DNA of 10,863 bases from Nitrospirota bacterium (GCA_023248415.1 JAHFEP010000090.1:1-10863); one strand, 5' to 3'. Shown: positions 1-7,212, counted from the stretch's first letter. Made by a program: numbers and translations. The notes: generated by a model not told the origin, from the letters alone.

Positions 1-854
1 GAAGTTTCATCCAATTTTTGAAAGATTTCAGAGGCAAAGTAGACAAACATCGCCTGAGTTGTAAATCCGCTGCCAAGCCTTTGCATCACTTCTGCTGAAC
101 CCTGATGCTCCAGCATAAGCACAAGCCCTGCAGCCCAGCCATTGGTTTTATCATAAAGCTCTTGTATTAGCTCTTTAGACAGCTTTTTCTTCGCCTTAAG
201 CTGCACAATGCCATAGGTCTCATCAGACGATAGTTTTAATTCATTCCAGCCGAGGATATTCATCCTGTTATTAGCCTGAAGCCCTGCAAATGCTGCCGGA
301 GGTTGAATACGGCTGATTATAATTACATTTATACCATCTGGAATTTCGGAAAGCCCTGTCTGTATAATACCATGCAGTTGTGAGCCTTCCGGCGCCTCCT
401 GATAGTTGTCCAGAACTATGATAAACCGACTCTTACTCACCCCCCTTTTAATTCCCCCCTTAGCAAGGGGGGACACAGAGGGGTTAAGCCTGCTATACAA
501 CTTTCTAAAGTAGTTCCTTGTAAATGTAGGAAGACCTTGCAGATATTCAGGAGTCAGTAATGGCATTGGCTTGCGAAAACGGGGCGTTGCCTGCCTTGCT
601 GCTATGCCCATGTAGTGGAAAAAGGAAGCAATGTCTCCGTCTCCTTCGTCTATCTGATACCAGAGACATGGCAATTTTCTATCGGTCAGATAACTTGCAA
701 CGAGGGTGGTCTTACCCGAACCAGGCGGAGCTGTTATATAGATAATAGGACGATGACGTGCCGCATCAAGAAGCTTAAACAGCCTTTTTCTGAGCAACAC
801 ATGCGCCGGTTTGGGCTTTGTAAGTTTTGCTAAAGAGGATGCTTGCTTAGTCAT
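1..854 (-). CDS. MalT/LuxR-type STAND ATPase regulator, N-terminal part (runs off the window)
   Basis: The minus-strand frame is open from ATG at 854-852 to the window edge, giving 284 residues with no stop; the C-terminus lies outside. A Walker A P-loop (APPGSGKTT, residues 42-50) follows a beta strand. Walker B (FIIVLDNY) is at 144-151, an ISR sensor-like strand at 180-182, and the GWAAGLVLML signature of MalT-type NB-ARC/STAND proteins at 239-248. Proteins of this family are signal-responsive ATPases with TPR-like repeats and usually a C-terminal LuxR or N-terminal BTAD DNA-binding domain. No DNA-binding domain is visible here, so the output is unknown. An AAAGGG tract lies about 10 nt upstream of the ATG, and a sigma-70-like promoter is at 900-928. 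Oddity: residues about 124-142, just before Walker B, are encoded by a dispersed palindromic repeat. The family call is firm; a transcriptional-regulator function is inferred. Confidence 0.85.
   Translation of the reverse strand, partial: MTKQASSLAKLTKPKPAHVLLRKRLFKLLDAARHRPIIYITAPPGSGKTTLVASYLTDRKLPCLWYQIDEGDGDIASFFHYMGIAARQATPRFRKPMPLLTPEYLQGLPTFTRNYFRKLYSRLNPSVSPLAKGGIKRGVSKSRFIIVLDNYQEAPEGSQLHGIIQTGLSEIPDGINVIIISRIQPPAAFAGLQANNRMNILGWNELKLSSDETYGIVQLKAKKKLSKELIQELYDKTNGWAAGLVLMLEHQGSAEVMQRLGSGFTTQAMFVYFASEIFQKLDET
440..486. repeat. Dispersed C/G-rich palindromic repeat, copy 1, inside a coding region
   Basis: A C-run, AATTCCCCCCTT, a 3-4 nt loop, AAGGGGGG and CAGAGGGGTT form an imperfect hairpin-capable palindrome. 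Positions 441-485 align without gaps to 7681-7725, with 40 of 45 bases identical by my count. The copy lies inside the STAND ATPase gene and is read on the minus strand as an in-frame Pro/Gly/Lys-rich peptide (SPLAKGGIKRGV) with no stop. Short elements of this general appearance are scattered in many environmental bacterial genomes; that family link is my recollection, not a search result. Confidence 0.85.
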
Positions 855-899
855 AGTTGCTTATCCCTTTAAGAAGAACTTCTATGGTATATTAAGCAT

Positions 900-928
900 A
901 GTATATTCATTTATTTGCTTAATGTAAA
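900..928 (-). promoter_or_regulatory. Sigma-70-like promoter for the STAND ATPase gene
   Basis: On the minus strand, -35 TTTACA (928-923) and -10 TATACT (905-900) are separated by exactly 17 bp. Each hexamer matches the consensus at 5 of 6 positions. The predicted start, near 893, would give a leader of about 40 nt before the ATG at 854. This is pattern matching only. Confidence 0.5.
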
Positions 929-1018
929 GGTCATTTCCATAAATATCATTTACAACAATATTTGGTGTCTTCAATATCCGCCTCTTTACTTATCAGTTTT
1001 ATTATTTTAATATAGTAC

Positions 1019-1034
1019 AGCATTTTCTGTGCCA
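1019..1034 (-). promoter_or_regulatory. Sigma-54-like promoter, minus strand (candidate)
   Basis: The minus strand reads TGGCACAGAAAATGCT. GG and GC dinucleotides are at the correct -24/-12 spacing, TGGCAC is a perfect -24 half, and ATGC differs from TTGC by one base. Transcription would start near 1008 and run toward the STAND ATPase gene with a leader of about 150 nt. A better-placed sigma-70-like promoter is closer to that gene, so this could be a second promoter or chance. Confidence 0.27.
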
Positions 1035-1138
1035 GAGAGCGCTATTTTAATAACCCATTAATTTTCAATAGATTATAGGATTGTCAAGGCAGGGGATTAT
1101 TTATAAAGGTATATCCTTTTTGCTACACATAAAATAAT

Positions 1139-2506
1139 TTACACAAAAGTCCTAACGACATCGTAAGTTATTCTTAATAAGTCTTTTTTTGTAAATATAT
1201 CAGTAGTGGAAAGCCTTCTAATAATCTTGGAAAGCCGCAGGGGTGTATAGAATCTTTTATTAATCTCTTCGCCAATCTGGTCAAGTTTATCTATATCATA
1301 TTCATCTGAGTATACAAAACCTTTTGAGTTATAGTGGTGTCCTGCGGCCTTATCTATAATATCCTTCATCGTAGAGTATTTTTCCAGCCGAAGTTTTTGC
1401 GCAGATATTGAGTCAAGGCCTATTTTGTCAGCGAACTCAGAGATATAAAGCATCTCCTCCTCTGTCTCTCCAATATTGCCGAATATAAAATAACCGTGAT
1501 AGTAAAAAGGAAATGTTGTCAAAACTGCAAAGGACTCCTCTATATCTTTTCTTGTAAAGCCTTTATTATAAAGGTTTAGCACCTTATCATGAGGCGATTC
1601 AATCCCCATCAGCATTACCCTGAAACCTGCTTCATACGCCTTTTCCAGCACATCCGGGTGTTTTGCGATCTCAAGCCTTGCATGAGCGCCAAATCTCTTA
1701 TTAAGTTTCTCCTGTATAATTAGGCTGCATATCTCACTGACCCTCTTTGGATTAACAAAAAAATTATCGTCTGCTATAAAGATAGTTTTTGCATCAATAG
1801 TTTTAAGCTCCTCTATTATTGACTCTGGCTTTCTTGCGGAATATGACCTTTTTTGCCCAAGGGGGTTTATGTTAAAGGTGCAGAATTTACAGCTATAAGG
1901 ACATCCCCTTGCTGTTAAAACAGTGTCAAAACCTGACTTGCTCAATATTACATTCCTGCTCTTTAAATGATACGATGCCCTTCTTAATTTTCTATTTGGA
2001 AAACACAGCTTGTCTATATTTGCAAGCGGCCTTACTGTATTGTGCACCACATTGCCATTATTCCTGAAGGAGATGCCTTTGATATCGCTTAAGCCAATTC
2101 CATTTAAAATCTCCTTCATCGGCTCTTCACCCTCGCCTCTCACTATTATCTTTATATTTGGGCACGATTCAAAAAGCTCCGTTACATAATCCGTTGCCTG
2201 CTGGCCGCCAACAATAATGTCTATATTATTTGGAAGAGTATTAATAAGGGCGATAACCTCTTTAAAATAGAAGCTCCAATTGCAGCTTACGCAGATGAGG
2301 TCAATCTTTTTTTTGTCTATAAATTTCCGGATATTTTCTATGCTATGAAGCTCTTTTTCCTCTCTAAGGTCAACAAGGGATATCCTTTCTACGAGGCCTT
2401 CCATCGCAGTCGCCACATATTCAAGGCCTGTTGGCGGAAAGAAATCCATTGTATCAGTAGATTCTTTAGCGTATGGATTTAATACAAGCGCGTGTTTATA
2501 TTGCAT
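1139..2506 (-). CDS. B12-binding-domain radical SAM protein
   Basis: This 455-residue protein has the two-part layout of cobalamin-type radical SAM enzymes. An N-terminal Rossmann-like region (about 1-140, with IIVGGQQAT at 97-104 and RGEGEEP at 123-129) precedes a radical SAM core. The 4Fe-4S motif CPYSCKFC has cysteines at 202, 206 and 209. Later core signatures are FIADDNFF (243-250), AHARLEIAKHPD (274-285) and MGIES (300-304). Such enzymes use SAM and often cobalamin for methyl transfer or carbon rearrangement on lipids, tetrapyrroles or natural products; the substrate here is not predictable. I see no DxHxxG base-off B12 motif, so cobalamin may bind base-on or not at all. The start is supported by AAGGATGG a few nt upstream of the ATG. 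The gene stands alone, divergent from the PEP synthase regulator. Confidence 0.88.
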   Translation of the reverse strand: MQYKHALVLNPYAKESTDTMDFFPPTGLEYVATAMEGLVERISLVDLREEKELHSIENIRKFIDKKKIDLICVSCNWSFYFKEVIALINTLPNNIDIIVGGQQATDYVTELFESCPNIKIIVRGEGEEPMKEILNGIGLSDIKGISFRNNGNVVHNTVRPLANIDKLCFPNRKLRRASYHLKSRNVILSKSGFDTVLTARGCPYSCKFCTFNINPLGQKRSYSARKPESIIEELKTIDAKTIFIADDNFFVNPKRVSEICSLIIQEKLNKRFGAHARLEIAKHPDVLEKAYEAGFRVMLMGIESPHDKVLNLYNKGFTRKDIEESFAVLTTFPFYYHGYFIFGNIGETEEEMLYISEFADKIGLDSISAQKLRLEKYSTMKDIIDKAAGHHYNSKGFVYSDEYDIDKLDQIGEEINKRFYTPLRLSKIIRRLSTTDIFTKKDLLRITYDVVRTFV

Positions 2507-2566
2507 TTACCATCCTTTGATATCTTCTAAATTGCCTGCTGCTGAATTATTTTCGCTGGCTGGCTT

Positions 2567-2594
2567 TTAATTTAAACTATTAATGCTAAATTAA
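2567..2594. promoter_or_regulatory. AT-rich dyad in the divergent intergenic region, possible operator
   Basis: A perfect 7-bp inverted repeat, TTAATTT (2567-2573) and AAATTAA (2588-2594), is separated by 14 bp. It lies between the radical SAM start and its predicted transcription start. In DNA this AT-rich, such dyads arise by chance, so it is only a candidate. Confidence 0.15.
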
Positions 2595-2622
2595 CATAAA
2601 GTCGGTAAGAGCTTGATTGCAG

Positions 2623-2651
2623 ATTCTATGCCTTTCTTCCAGCCATTGCAA
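2623..2651 (-). promoter_or_regulatory. Sigma-70-like promoter for the radical SAM gene
   Basis: On the minus strand, -35 TTGCAA (2651-2646) and -10 TAGAAT (2628-2623) are 17 bp apart, matching the consensus at 4/6 and 5/6. The predicted start near 2616 gives a leader of about 110 nt. Confidence 0.35.
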
Positions 2652-2656
2652 GAAAA

Positions 2657-2685
2657 TTGATTTTCTCCTTAAATTCGGCTATTAT
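2657..2685 (+). promoter_or_regulatory. Sigma-70-like promoter for the regulator-kinase gene run
   Basis: -35 TTGATT (2657-2662) and -10 TATTAT (2680-2685) are 17 bp apart, matching at 4/6 and 5/6. The predicted start falls at about 2692, next to the ATG at 2693, so the first transcript could be nearly leaderless. It lies back to back with the minus-strand promoter at 2623-2651. Confidence 0.3.
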
Positions 2686-2692
2686 AAGGGGC

Positions 2693-3514
2693 ATGGTAAG
2701 GGAAAAGGGGCATCACATCTTTGTTGTCTCTGACGCAACAGGAGAGACAGCAGAAAAGGTTGTCATGGCAGCCTTACTGCAATTTCAGGAAGAGGATGTA
2801 GTTATTACCCGTTACAGCGATATCAGGTCAATTGAAATGATAAAGACTATTATAAAAGAGGCGGCAAATAAGCATGCCCTTATCGTTCATACAATAGTAT
2901 CAGACAGGCTGCGTGAGCGGATATTTACAGATGCAAAAAACCATAAGATTCGGACTGTAGATTTAATCGGCTCACTCCTTTACAATCTTGCCACATATCT
3001 GAAAAAACCGCCAAAGGCAATTCCGGGGATGCTTCATCAGGTGGATGAAGAATATTTTAAACGTATTGAGGCAATAGAGTTTACAGTAAATCATGATGAC
3101 GGAAGGGAGCCGCACGACCTGCCTATGGCTGATATAGTCCTTGTCGGCGTGTCACGCACATCAAAAACGCCCCTAAGTGTCTTTCTCGCGCATAAAGGCT
3201 GGAGGGTTGCAAATATACCGATTGCATTGGGTATAGAGCCGCCTCACGAGCTTTTTGAAATAGACCAGAGAAGAATAGTCGGCTTGACAATAGAGCCTGA
3301 AAGGCTTGTAAAAATCAGAAGGGAACGGTTAAAACATATAAAAGAGGGGATGAAGTCAAGCTATATAGATATTGAGGCAATAAAAAAGGAACTCCGGTAT
3401 GCCCATGAGATATTCGGCAAAAACCACCGCTGGCCCATACTTGATGTAACAGGAAAATCTGTAGAGGATGTGGCAAAGGAGGTTTTAGGGTTGGTGGTGA
3501 CAACGAAGGCATAA
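2693..3514 (+). CDS. ppsR: PEP synthase / pyruvate phosphate dikinase regulatory protein (DUF299 family)
   Basis: Family members are bifunctional cytosolic enzymes. They use ADP to phosphorylate and inactivate PEP synthase or PPDK on a Thr next to the catalytic His, and use phosphate to reverse it. Here the N-terminal strand HHIFVVSDATGETAE (residues 7-21) is characteristic. The P-loop-like GVSRTSKTP is at 152-160, and the C-terminal HRWPILDVTGKSVEDVA at 245-261 is conserved. From ATG 2693 the protein is 273 residues, close to E. coli PpsR (277). The frame is open back to a TTG at 2657, but that extension has no family similarity I recognise and would overlap the promoter candidate. The AAGGGG before the ATG is only about 1 nt away. 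The target enzyme is not in the window, so PEP synthase versus PPDK cannot be decided. It begins a co-directional run, with the next gene 11 bp away. Confidence 0.92.
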   Translation: MVREKGHHIFVVSDATGETAEKVVMAALLQFQEEDVVITRYSDIRSIEMIKTIIKEAANKHALIVHTIVSDRLRERIFTDAKNHKIRTVDLIGSLLYNLATYLKKPPKAIPGMLHQVDEEYFKRIEAIEFTVNHDDGREPHDLPMADIVLVGVSRTSKTPLSVFLAHKGWRVANIPIALGIEPPHELFEIDQRRIVGLTIEPERLVKIRRERLKHIKEGMKSSYIDIEAIKKELRYAHEIFGKNHRWPILDVTGKSVEDVAKEVLGLVVTTKA

Positions 3515-3525
3515 AAAAAACAGAG

Positions 3526-4293
3526 GTGAAACAAATTAACACACTCAAAATAAAATGGAGCGAAAAAAGGACAAACTGGTTCAGGAAGGCAATTAGAATC
3601 AGCGACTATGCTGATAAGGTTATTGCTGTAATGGAGCCGATATTAAAGGATTGCAGCAGTGCATTGGATATAGGCGCAGGCGCAGGCGCATTGACAATCC
3701 CTCTCGCAAAGAGGCTAAAAAAGGTTACTGCTGTTGAGCCGTCTCCTTCTATGGTAAAGGTAATGAAGGAGGAGACAGTATTGCAGGGAGTAAATAATAT
3801 AGATTTTGTTGATTTGCCATGGGAAGAAGCAAAAGTAAAAGAACACGATATAATCATCTGCGCAAACCTTCCATCCTTTGTTGTGGATGCCCCGGGGTTT
3901 CTGATGCAGACGAGGAGGCTCGGCAGATATATCTTTCATATACAGAATGTTAACCCGGATAAGGACAAGTTTTTTTACAAAGAGCTGTATCCAATCATCT
4001 TCAAAAAGGAATACGCAAAGAGGGTAGATTATCTTGATTCATATATCAGGTTTCATGAGCAGGGCATATATGCAAATGTGAATATAATTGAATACAACTT
4101 TGACCAGCCCTTTGATAATTTGGCAGAGGCAGTAGACTTCTGGAAGGAATATATGGGGCTGGAGACAGGTGAGTTTGACAAGTTTCTTTACGACTTCCTG
4201 AGCGAGCGCCTTCAGAAAAAAGATAGCGGTTATCTATTTGTTGACCATAAAAGGAGCGCGGTAATCTGGTGGAAAGAAAATGAAATTAAATAG
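3526..4293 (+). CDS. Class I SAM-dependent methyltransferase
   Basis: This 255-residue protein has a Rossmann methyltransferase core. Motif I, ALDIGAGAGALTIPLA, is at residues 46-61, followed by the acidic strand end VTAVEPSPSM (67-76) that binds the SAM ribose. The motif IV region is DIIICANLP (108-116). The C-terminal half (about 140-255) is aromatic- and acid-rich and resembles no specific subfamily I can name, so the methyl acceptor is unknown. The start is uncertain. GTG 3526 keeps the frame, but GAGGTGA at that spot looks like a ribosome-binding site itself, so initiation could be a few codons later at a rare start. It is 11 bp after the PEP synthase regulator and overlaps the kinase gene by 14 bp, suggesting translational coupling. 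Confidence 0.85.
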   Translation: MKQINTLKIKWSEKRTNWFRKAIRISDYADKVIAVMEPILKDCSSALDIGAGAGALTIPLAKRLKKVTAVEPSPSMVKVMKEETVLQGVNNIDFVDLPWEEAKVKEHDIIICANLPSFVVDAPGFLMQTRRLGRYIFHIQNVNPDKDKFFYKELYPIIFKKEYAKRVDYLDSYIRFHEQGIYANVNIIEYNFDQPFDNLAEAVDFWKEYMGLETGEFDKFLYDFLSERLQKKDSGYLFVDHKRSAVIWWKENEIK

Positions 4294-5650
4294 AAAGAAT
4301 GTCCCCCTTCCTGCCATTGCAATTGTTGCCTCTGCCTTTATCATTGCACTCCTTATCACAGGCCTTTCGTATAGAGACATAAAGACAGAGGAAAAACGCG
4401 TAACAGATGTCCTTTACAGAGAGGGCATTACGCTCATCCGCTCCCTTGAGGCAGGCATCAGAACAGGAATGATGATGGAGGCAAAAAGAGAGCAATTACA
4501 GCTTCAGCTTGAGGAGACCACACATGAGCCTGATATTGCATATATACTTTTGCTGGATGAGCATGGAGAGATTATTGCAAAAACAGGGGCTGAACAGACA
4601 AACCCCTATGAATGGATAAATACAAAGGAATTTATAAAAACAGACGAGGCAATAACAAGGATAAAGGATAATTCAAAACTCGGCAAGGTATTTGAGATTG
4701 CAAAGGCATTTAAGCCCTTAAGGCAGGGACAGCGAATGCGGGGAATGATGGATATGCACAGGAGGCTGATGGGAAGGGATATGCCTTCTGAAATATTCAA
4801 TGACAGGATAATAATTATCGGCCTTAGGATGGCAGAGCTTGAGCAGATACAGAAGGGCGAAAGAAAGAGGACAAATATTATTGCCCTGACATTATTAATA
4901 CTCGCAACAGGCGCCATCTATTTTGTCTTTCTTTTACAGAATTACTATTTGGTGAATACTGCGCTTGAGGAGATGAAGGAGAAGGTTAGAAAGACAGAAG
5001 GCTTTGTTGCAGTGGGAAGAATCGCAGCAAGTATTGCCCATGAGATAAGAAATCCTCTAAGCTCCATAAAGGGCTTTGCACAATATTTTAAATCCAGATT
5101 CAAGGCAAAGAAGGATGCGGCTTATGCAGATATTATGATTAAGGAGATTGACCGGCTGAATAGGGTCATCACAGAGCTGCTTGATTACGCTAAGCCGGCA
5201 GAGCTGAATCTGAAAAAACAAAGGCTTGAAGATATTATTTCATACTCCATAAAACTCCTTGAATCTGATATTAAAGGAAAAGGGATAAATATAAAAGAGG
5301 AGCATGAAGACAACCTGCCCACTGTTTTGATAGATAAAGACCAGATGACGCAGGCTGTATTAAACATCCTGCTTAATTCCATAGAGGCAGTAGATAAAAA
5401 TGGAGAGATAAGAATAGGTATAAGACAGATAAAAGACGGCCTGCAATTATCAATAGCAGATAACGGCAAAGGGATAGCAAAGGAGAATGTTGAGAAAATA
5501 TTTGAGCCCTTCTTTACAACAAAAAAATCAGGCACAGGCATTGGTCTTGCGCTTGTGAAAAAGATTATTGACATGCACAATGGAAAGATTACGGTTGAAA
5601 GCAAAGAAGGAACGAGGTTTGTTATAAGGCTGCCCATACATATTACATAA
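4280..5650 (+). CDS. Membrane sensor histidine kinase, ZraS/HydH-like
   Basis: This 456-residue inner-membrane kinase has TM1 at about 9-29, a periplasmic sensor of about 165 residues, and TM2 at about 198-222. A short coiled-coil linker without a recognisable HAMP domain follows. The HisKA domain has the H-box IAHEIRNPLSSIKGFAQYF (phosphoacceptor His254). The ATPase has an N-box (ILLNSIEA, Asn366), D-box DNGKG (394-398), F-box FEPFFTTK (408-415) and G2-box GTGIGLAL (418-425). The core and HEIRNPLSSIKG wording are close to E. coli ZraS as I recall it. The sensor domain contains a Met/His-rich stretch (151-168: six Met, one His), which could bind soft metals; that is inference. It overlaps the methyltransferase by 14 bp and precedes its likely partner regulator by 102 bp holding a REP-like repeat. 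The start has a weak GGAAAG upstream. Confidence 0.93.
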   Translation: MKLNRKNVPLPAIAIVASAFIIALLITGLSYRDIKTEEKRVTDVLYREGITLIRSLEAGIRTGMMMEAKREQLQLQLEETTHEPDIAYILLLDEHGEIIAKTGAEQTNPYEWINTKEFIKTDEAITRIKDNSKLGKVFEIAKAFKPLRQGQRMRGMMDMHRRLMGRDMPSEIFNDRIIIIGLRMAELEQIQKGERKRTNIIALTLLILATGAIYFVFLLQNYYLVNTALEEMKEKVRKTEGFVAVGRIAASIAHEIRNPLSSIKGFAQYFKSRFKAKKDAAYADIMIKEIDRLNRVITELLDYAKPAELNLKKQRLEDIISYSIKLLESDIKGKGINIKEEHEDNLPTVLIDKDQMTQAVLNILLNSIEAVDKNGEIRIGIRQIKDGLQLSIADNGKGIAKENVEKIFEPFFTTKKSGTGIGLALVKKIIDMHNGKITVESKEGTRFVIRLPIHIT

Positions 5651-5653
5651 ACC

Positions 5654-5735
5654 GTCATTGCGAGCGTAGCGAAGCAATCTTGTTTATTTTTTGCAAGAGG
5701 AGATTGCCGCGCACCCTTTGGGTGCTCGCAATGAC
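5654..5735. repeat. REP-like imperfect palindrome between kinase and regulator genes
   Basis: The outer arms GTCATTGCGAGC (5654-5665) and GCTCGCAATGAC (5724-5735) are a perfect 12-bp inverted repeat. Inner arms GCAATCT (5684-5690) and AGATTGC (5701-5707) pair as well, leaving a loop of about 10 nt. The right arm holds its own small palindrome GCACCCTTTGGGTGC (5711-5725), where the left arm has GTAGCGAA. Sequences beginning GTCATTGCGAGCG...GAAGCAATCT are widespread intergenic REP-type elements in many bacteria (recollection). It starts 3 nt after the kinase stop and ends 17 nt before the regulator ATG, so it should form a hairpin in the shared mRNA. Confidence 0.85.
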
Positions 5736-5752
5736 ATAAAAACCTATCAACC

Positions 5753-7069
5753 ATGAAATTAAAAGATACCGAAATTCTAATTGTTGACGATGACGAAAGC
5801 CACAGGCAGATGTTAAAGGCTGTCCTGTCTGAAGAAGGTTGCAGAATAAGAGAGGCATCTGACGGCAAAGAGGCTGTTGCTCTATCAGAGAAAAATAATT
5901 TTGCTCTTATCTTAATGGATATCAGGATGACAGAGATGAGCGGTGTAGATGCATTAAAAATAATCAAGGCAAAAAGACCAGAGCTTCCAATCCTTTTAAT
6001 GACTGCTTACGGAACAGTAAAATCTGCTGTAGAAGCGTTAAAATTAGGCGCAATAGATTATCTTACAAAGCCCCTTGATATTCAGGAATTGAAGCTCGCA
6101 GTAAGAAATGCGGTCAGAGATGTAAGAAAAGAAGAAATTACAGATAAAGATTTTTCAGAGATTATCGGCAGAAGCAAAGGGATAAAAGAAATTCTTGAGA
6201 CGGTGTTAAGGATAGCGCCAACAGATGCAACAGTTCTGATTTATGGCGAGAGCGGAACAGGAAAGGAATTGATAGCTAATGCCATTCATCAAAAAAGCAA
6301 GAGGCATGATAAATCTTTCATAAAAGTCAACTGTGCTGCATTGACCGAGACGCTTTTAGAAAGCGAACTCTTTGGCCATGAAAAGGGCGCATTCACTGGC
6401 GCCATTTCAAAAAGGGAAGGAAGATTTGAGCTTGCAGATAATGGGACAATTTTTCTTGATGAAATTGGAGACATGAGCCCTGCAACACAGGCAAAGGTGC
6501 TGCGCGTATTGCAGGAAAAGGAATTTGAACGTGTCGGCGGGGCAAAGACATTAAAGGTGGATGTGCGTGTGATAGCAGCAACCAATAAGGAGCTGGATAA
6601 GGAGGTTAAGGCAGGCAGGTTTAGGGATGACCTATATTACCGCCTGAATGTTGTTACAATACAAATGCCCTCTTTAAGGGAAAGAAGGGAGGATATCATT
6701 CCCCTTGCAAATCATTTTTTAAGATATTATAAAGAAAAAAACAATAAGCCTATAAAAGGCCTTCATCCTGAAGCCCTCAGCCTTTTGCAAAACTACAACT
6801 GGCCGGGAAATATAAGAGAGCTTGAGAATGCCATAGAGCGTGCGGTTATAATGAGCAGGGGAGAATATATCCTGCCTTCTGACCTGCCGATTGCAATACA
6901 GTCAGCGTTTTCTTCTGATGCCCCCTGTGCATCTATCAGGGATGTAGAGAAAAATCTGATTACAAAAACATTGAATGAGACAAAAGCCAACCGCACAAAG
7001 GCAGCACAGCTTCTCGGCATAACACGAAGGACATTGTTAAACAAAATAAAGGAATATAAAATAAAGTGA
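5753..7069 (+). CDS. Sigma-54-dependent response regulator, ZraR/NtrC-like
   Basis: This 438-residue regulator has all three NtrC-class domains. The receiver (about 5-122) has acidic pocket Asp12-Asp13, phosphoacceptor Asp56, Thr84 and Lys106. The AAA+ domain (about 136-365) has Walker A GESGTGKE (165-172), the sigma-54 contact loop GAFTGA (212-217), Walker B GTIFLDEIGD (231-240) and arginine-finger region RFRDDLYYRLNV (289-300). The C-terminal Fis-type helix-turn-helix (about 407-436) ends TRRTLLNKIKEY. No key residue is missing, so it should be an active ATP-driven opener of sigma-54 promoters. Its length is near ZraR (441). I see no clear Shine-Dalgarno before ATG 5753, and the REP-like repeat ends 17 nt upstream, so expression may depend on coupling or mRNA structure. 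A sigma-54 promoter 144 bp after its stop is the obvious target. Confidence 0.95.
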   Translation: MKLKDTEILIVDDDESHRQMLKAVLSEEGCRIREASDGKEAVALSEKNNFALILMDIRMTEMSGVDALKIIKAKRPELPILLMTAYGTVKSAVEALKLGAIDYLTKPLDIQELKLAVRNAVRDVRKEEITDKDFSEIIGRSKGIKEILETVLRIAPTDATVLIYGESGTGKELIANAIHQKSKRHDKSFIKVNCAALTETLLESELFGHEKGAFTGAISKREGRFELADNGTIFLDEIGDMSPATQAKVLRVLQEKEFERVGGAKTLKVDVRVIAATNKELDKEVKAGRFRDDLYYRLNVVTIQMPSLRERREDIIPLANHFLRYYKEKNNKPIKGLHPEALSLLQNYNWPGNIRELENAIERAVIMSRGEYILPSDLPIAIQSAFSSDAPCASIRDVEKNLITKTLNETKANRTKAAQLLGITRRTLLNKIKEYKIK

Positions 7070-7097
7070 GAAAAAATTACACAGTTTACACGCTGCA

Positions 7098-7120
7098 ATG
7101 AGAAAAATTTTCCCACTCAT
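7098..7120. promoter_or_regulatory. Inverted repeat, candidate upstream activator site
   Basis: ATGAG (7098-7102) and CTCAT (7116-7120) flank an AAAAATTTT centre. The centre is about 130 bp upstream of the predicted sigma-54 start near 7239, a usual distance for an enhancer bound by an NtrC-class regulator. The arms are only 5 bp, so this is a candidate. Confidence 0.3.
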
Positions 7121-7181
7121 CAAACCTATCCTTTTCTATCCGTCTAACAATATCCTCATAAAAGAATAATAATAACAATGC

Positions 7182-7200
7182 AATGTAGCAATTTTACATT
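7182..7200. promoter_or_regulatory. Second inverted repeat upstream of the sigma-54 promoter
   Basis: AATGTA (7182-7187) and TACATT (7195-7200) form a perfect 6-bp inverted repeat with a 7-bp spacer. Its end is 13 bp before the -24 element. That is close for an enhancer, so it might be a different protein's site or chance. Confidence 0.25.
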
Positions 7201-7212
7201 TTCTTTCTCTTC

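Noticed and set aside
560..833. Plus-strand frames of 61 and 72 residues
   Set aside because: They are antisense to the STAND ATPase, whose frame carries clear Walker motifs; the plus-strand peptides show no domain or good start.
882..974. A 30-residue minus-strand reading frame (TTG start with an AGAGG six bases upstream) between the sigma-54-like site and the STAND ATPase gene
   Set aside because: It is very short, uses a rare start, resembles no family I know, and overlaps the good promoter at 900-928. Nothing beyond the Shine-Dalgarno-like tract supports it.
1066..1089. Adjacent TTGACA and TATAAT hexamers on the minus strand
   Set aside because: The spacing is only 4 bp, far too short for a sigma-70 promoter.
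5185..5967. A 260-residue minus-strand frame across the kinase 3' end and regulator 5' end
   Set aside because: It reads antisense through the kinase ATPase domain, the REP-like repeat and the receiver domain, all of which are convincing on the plus strand.
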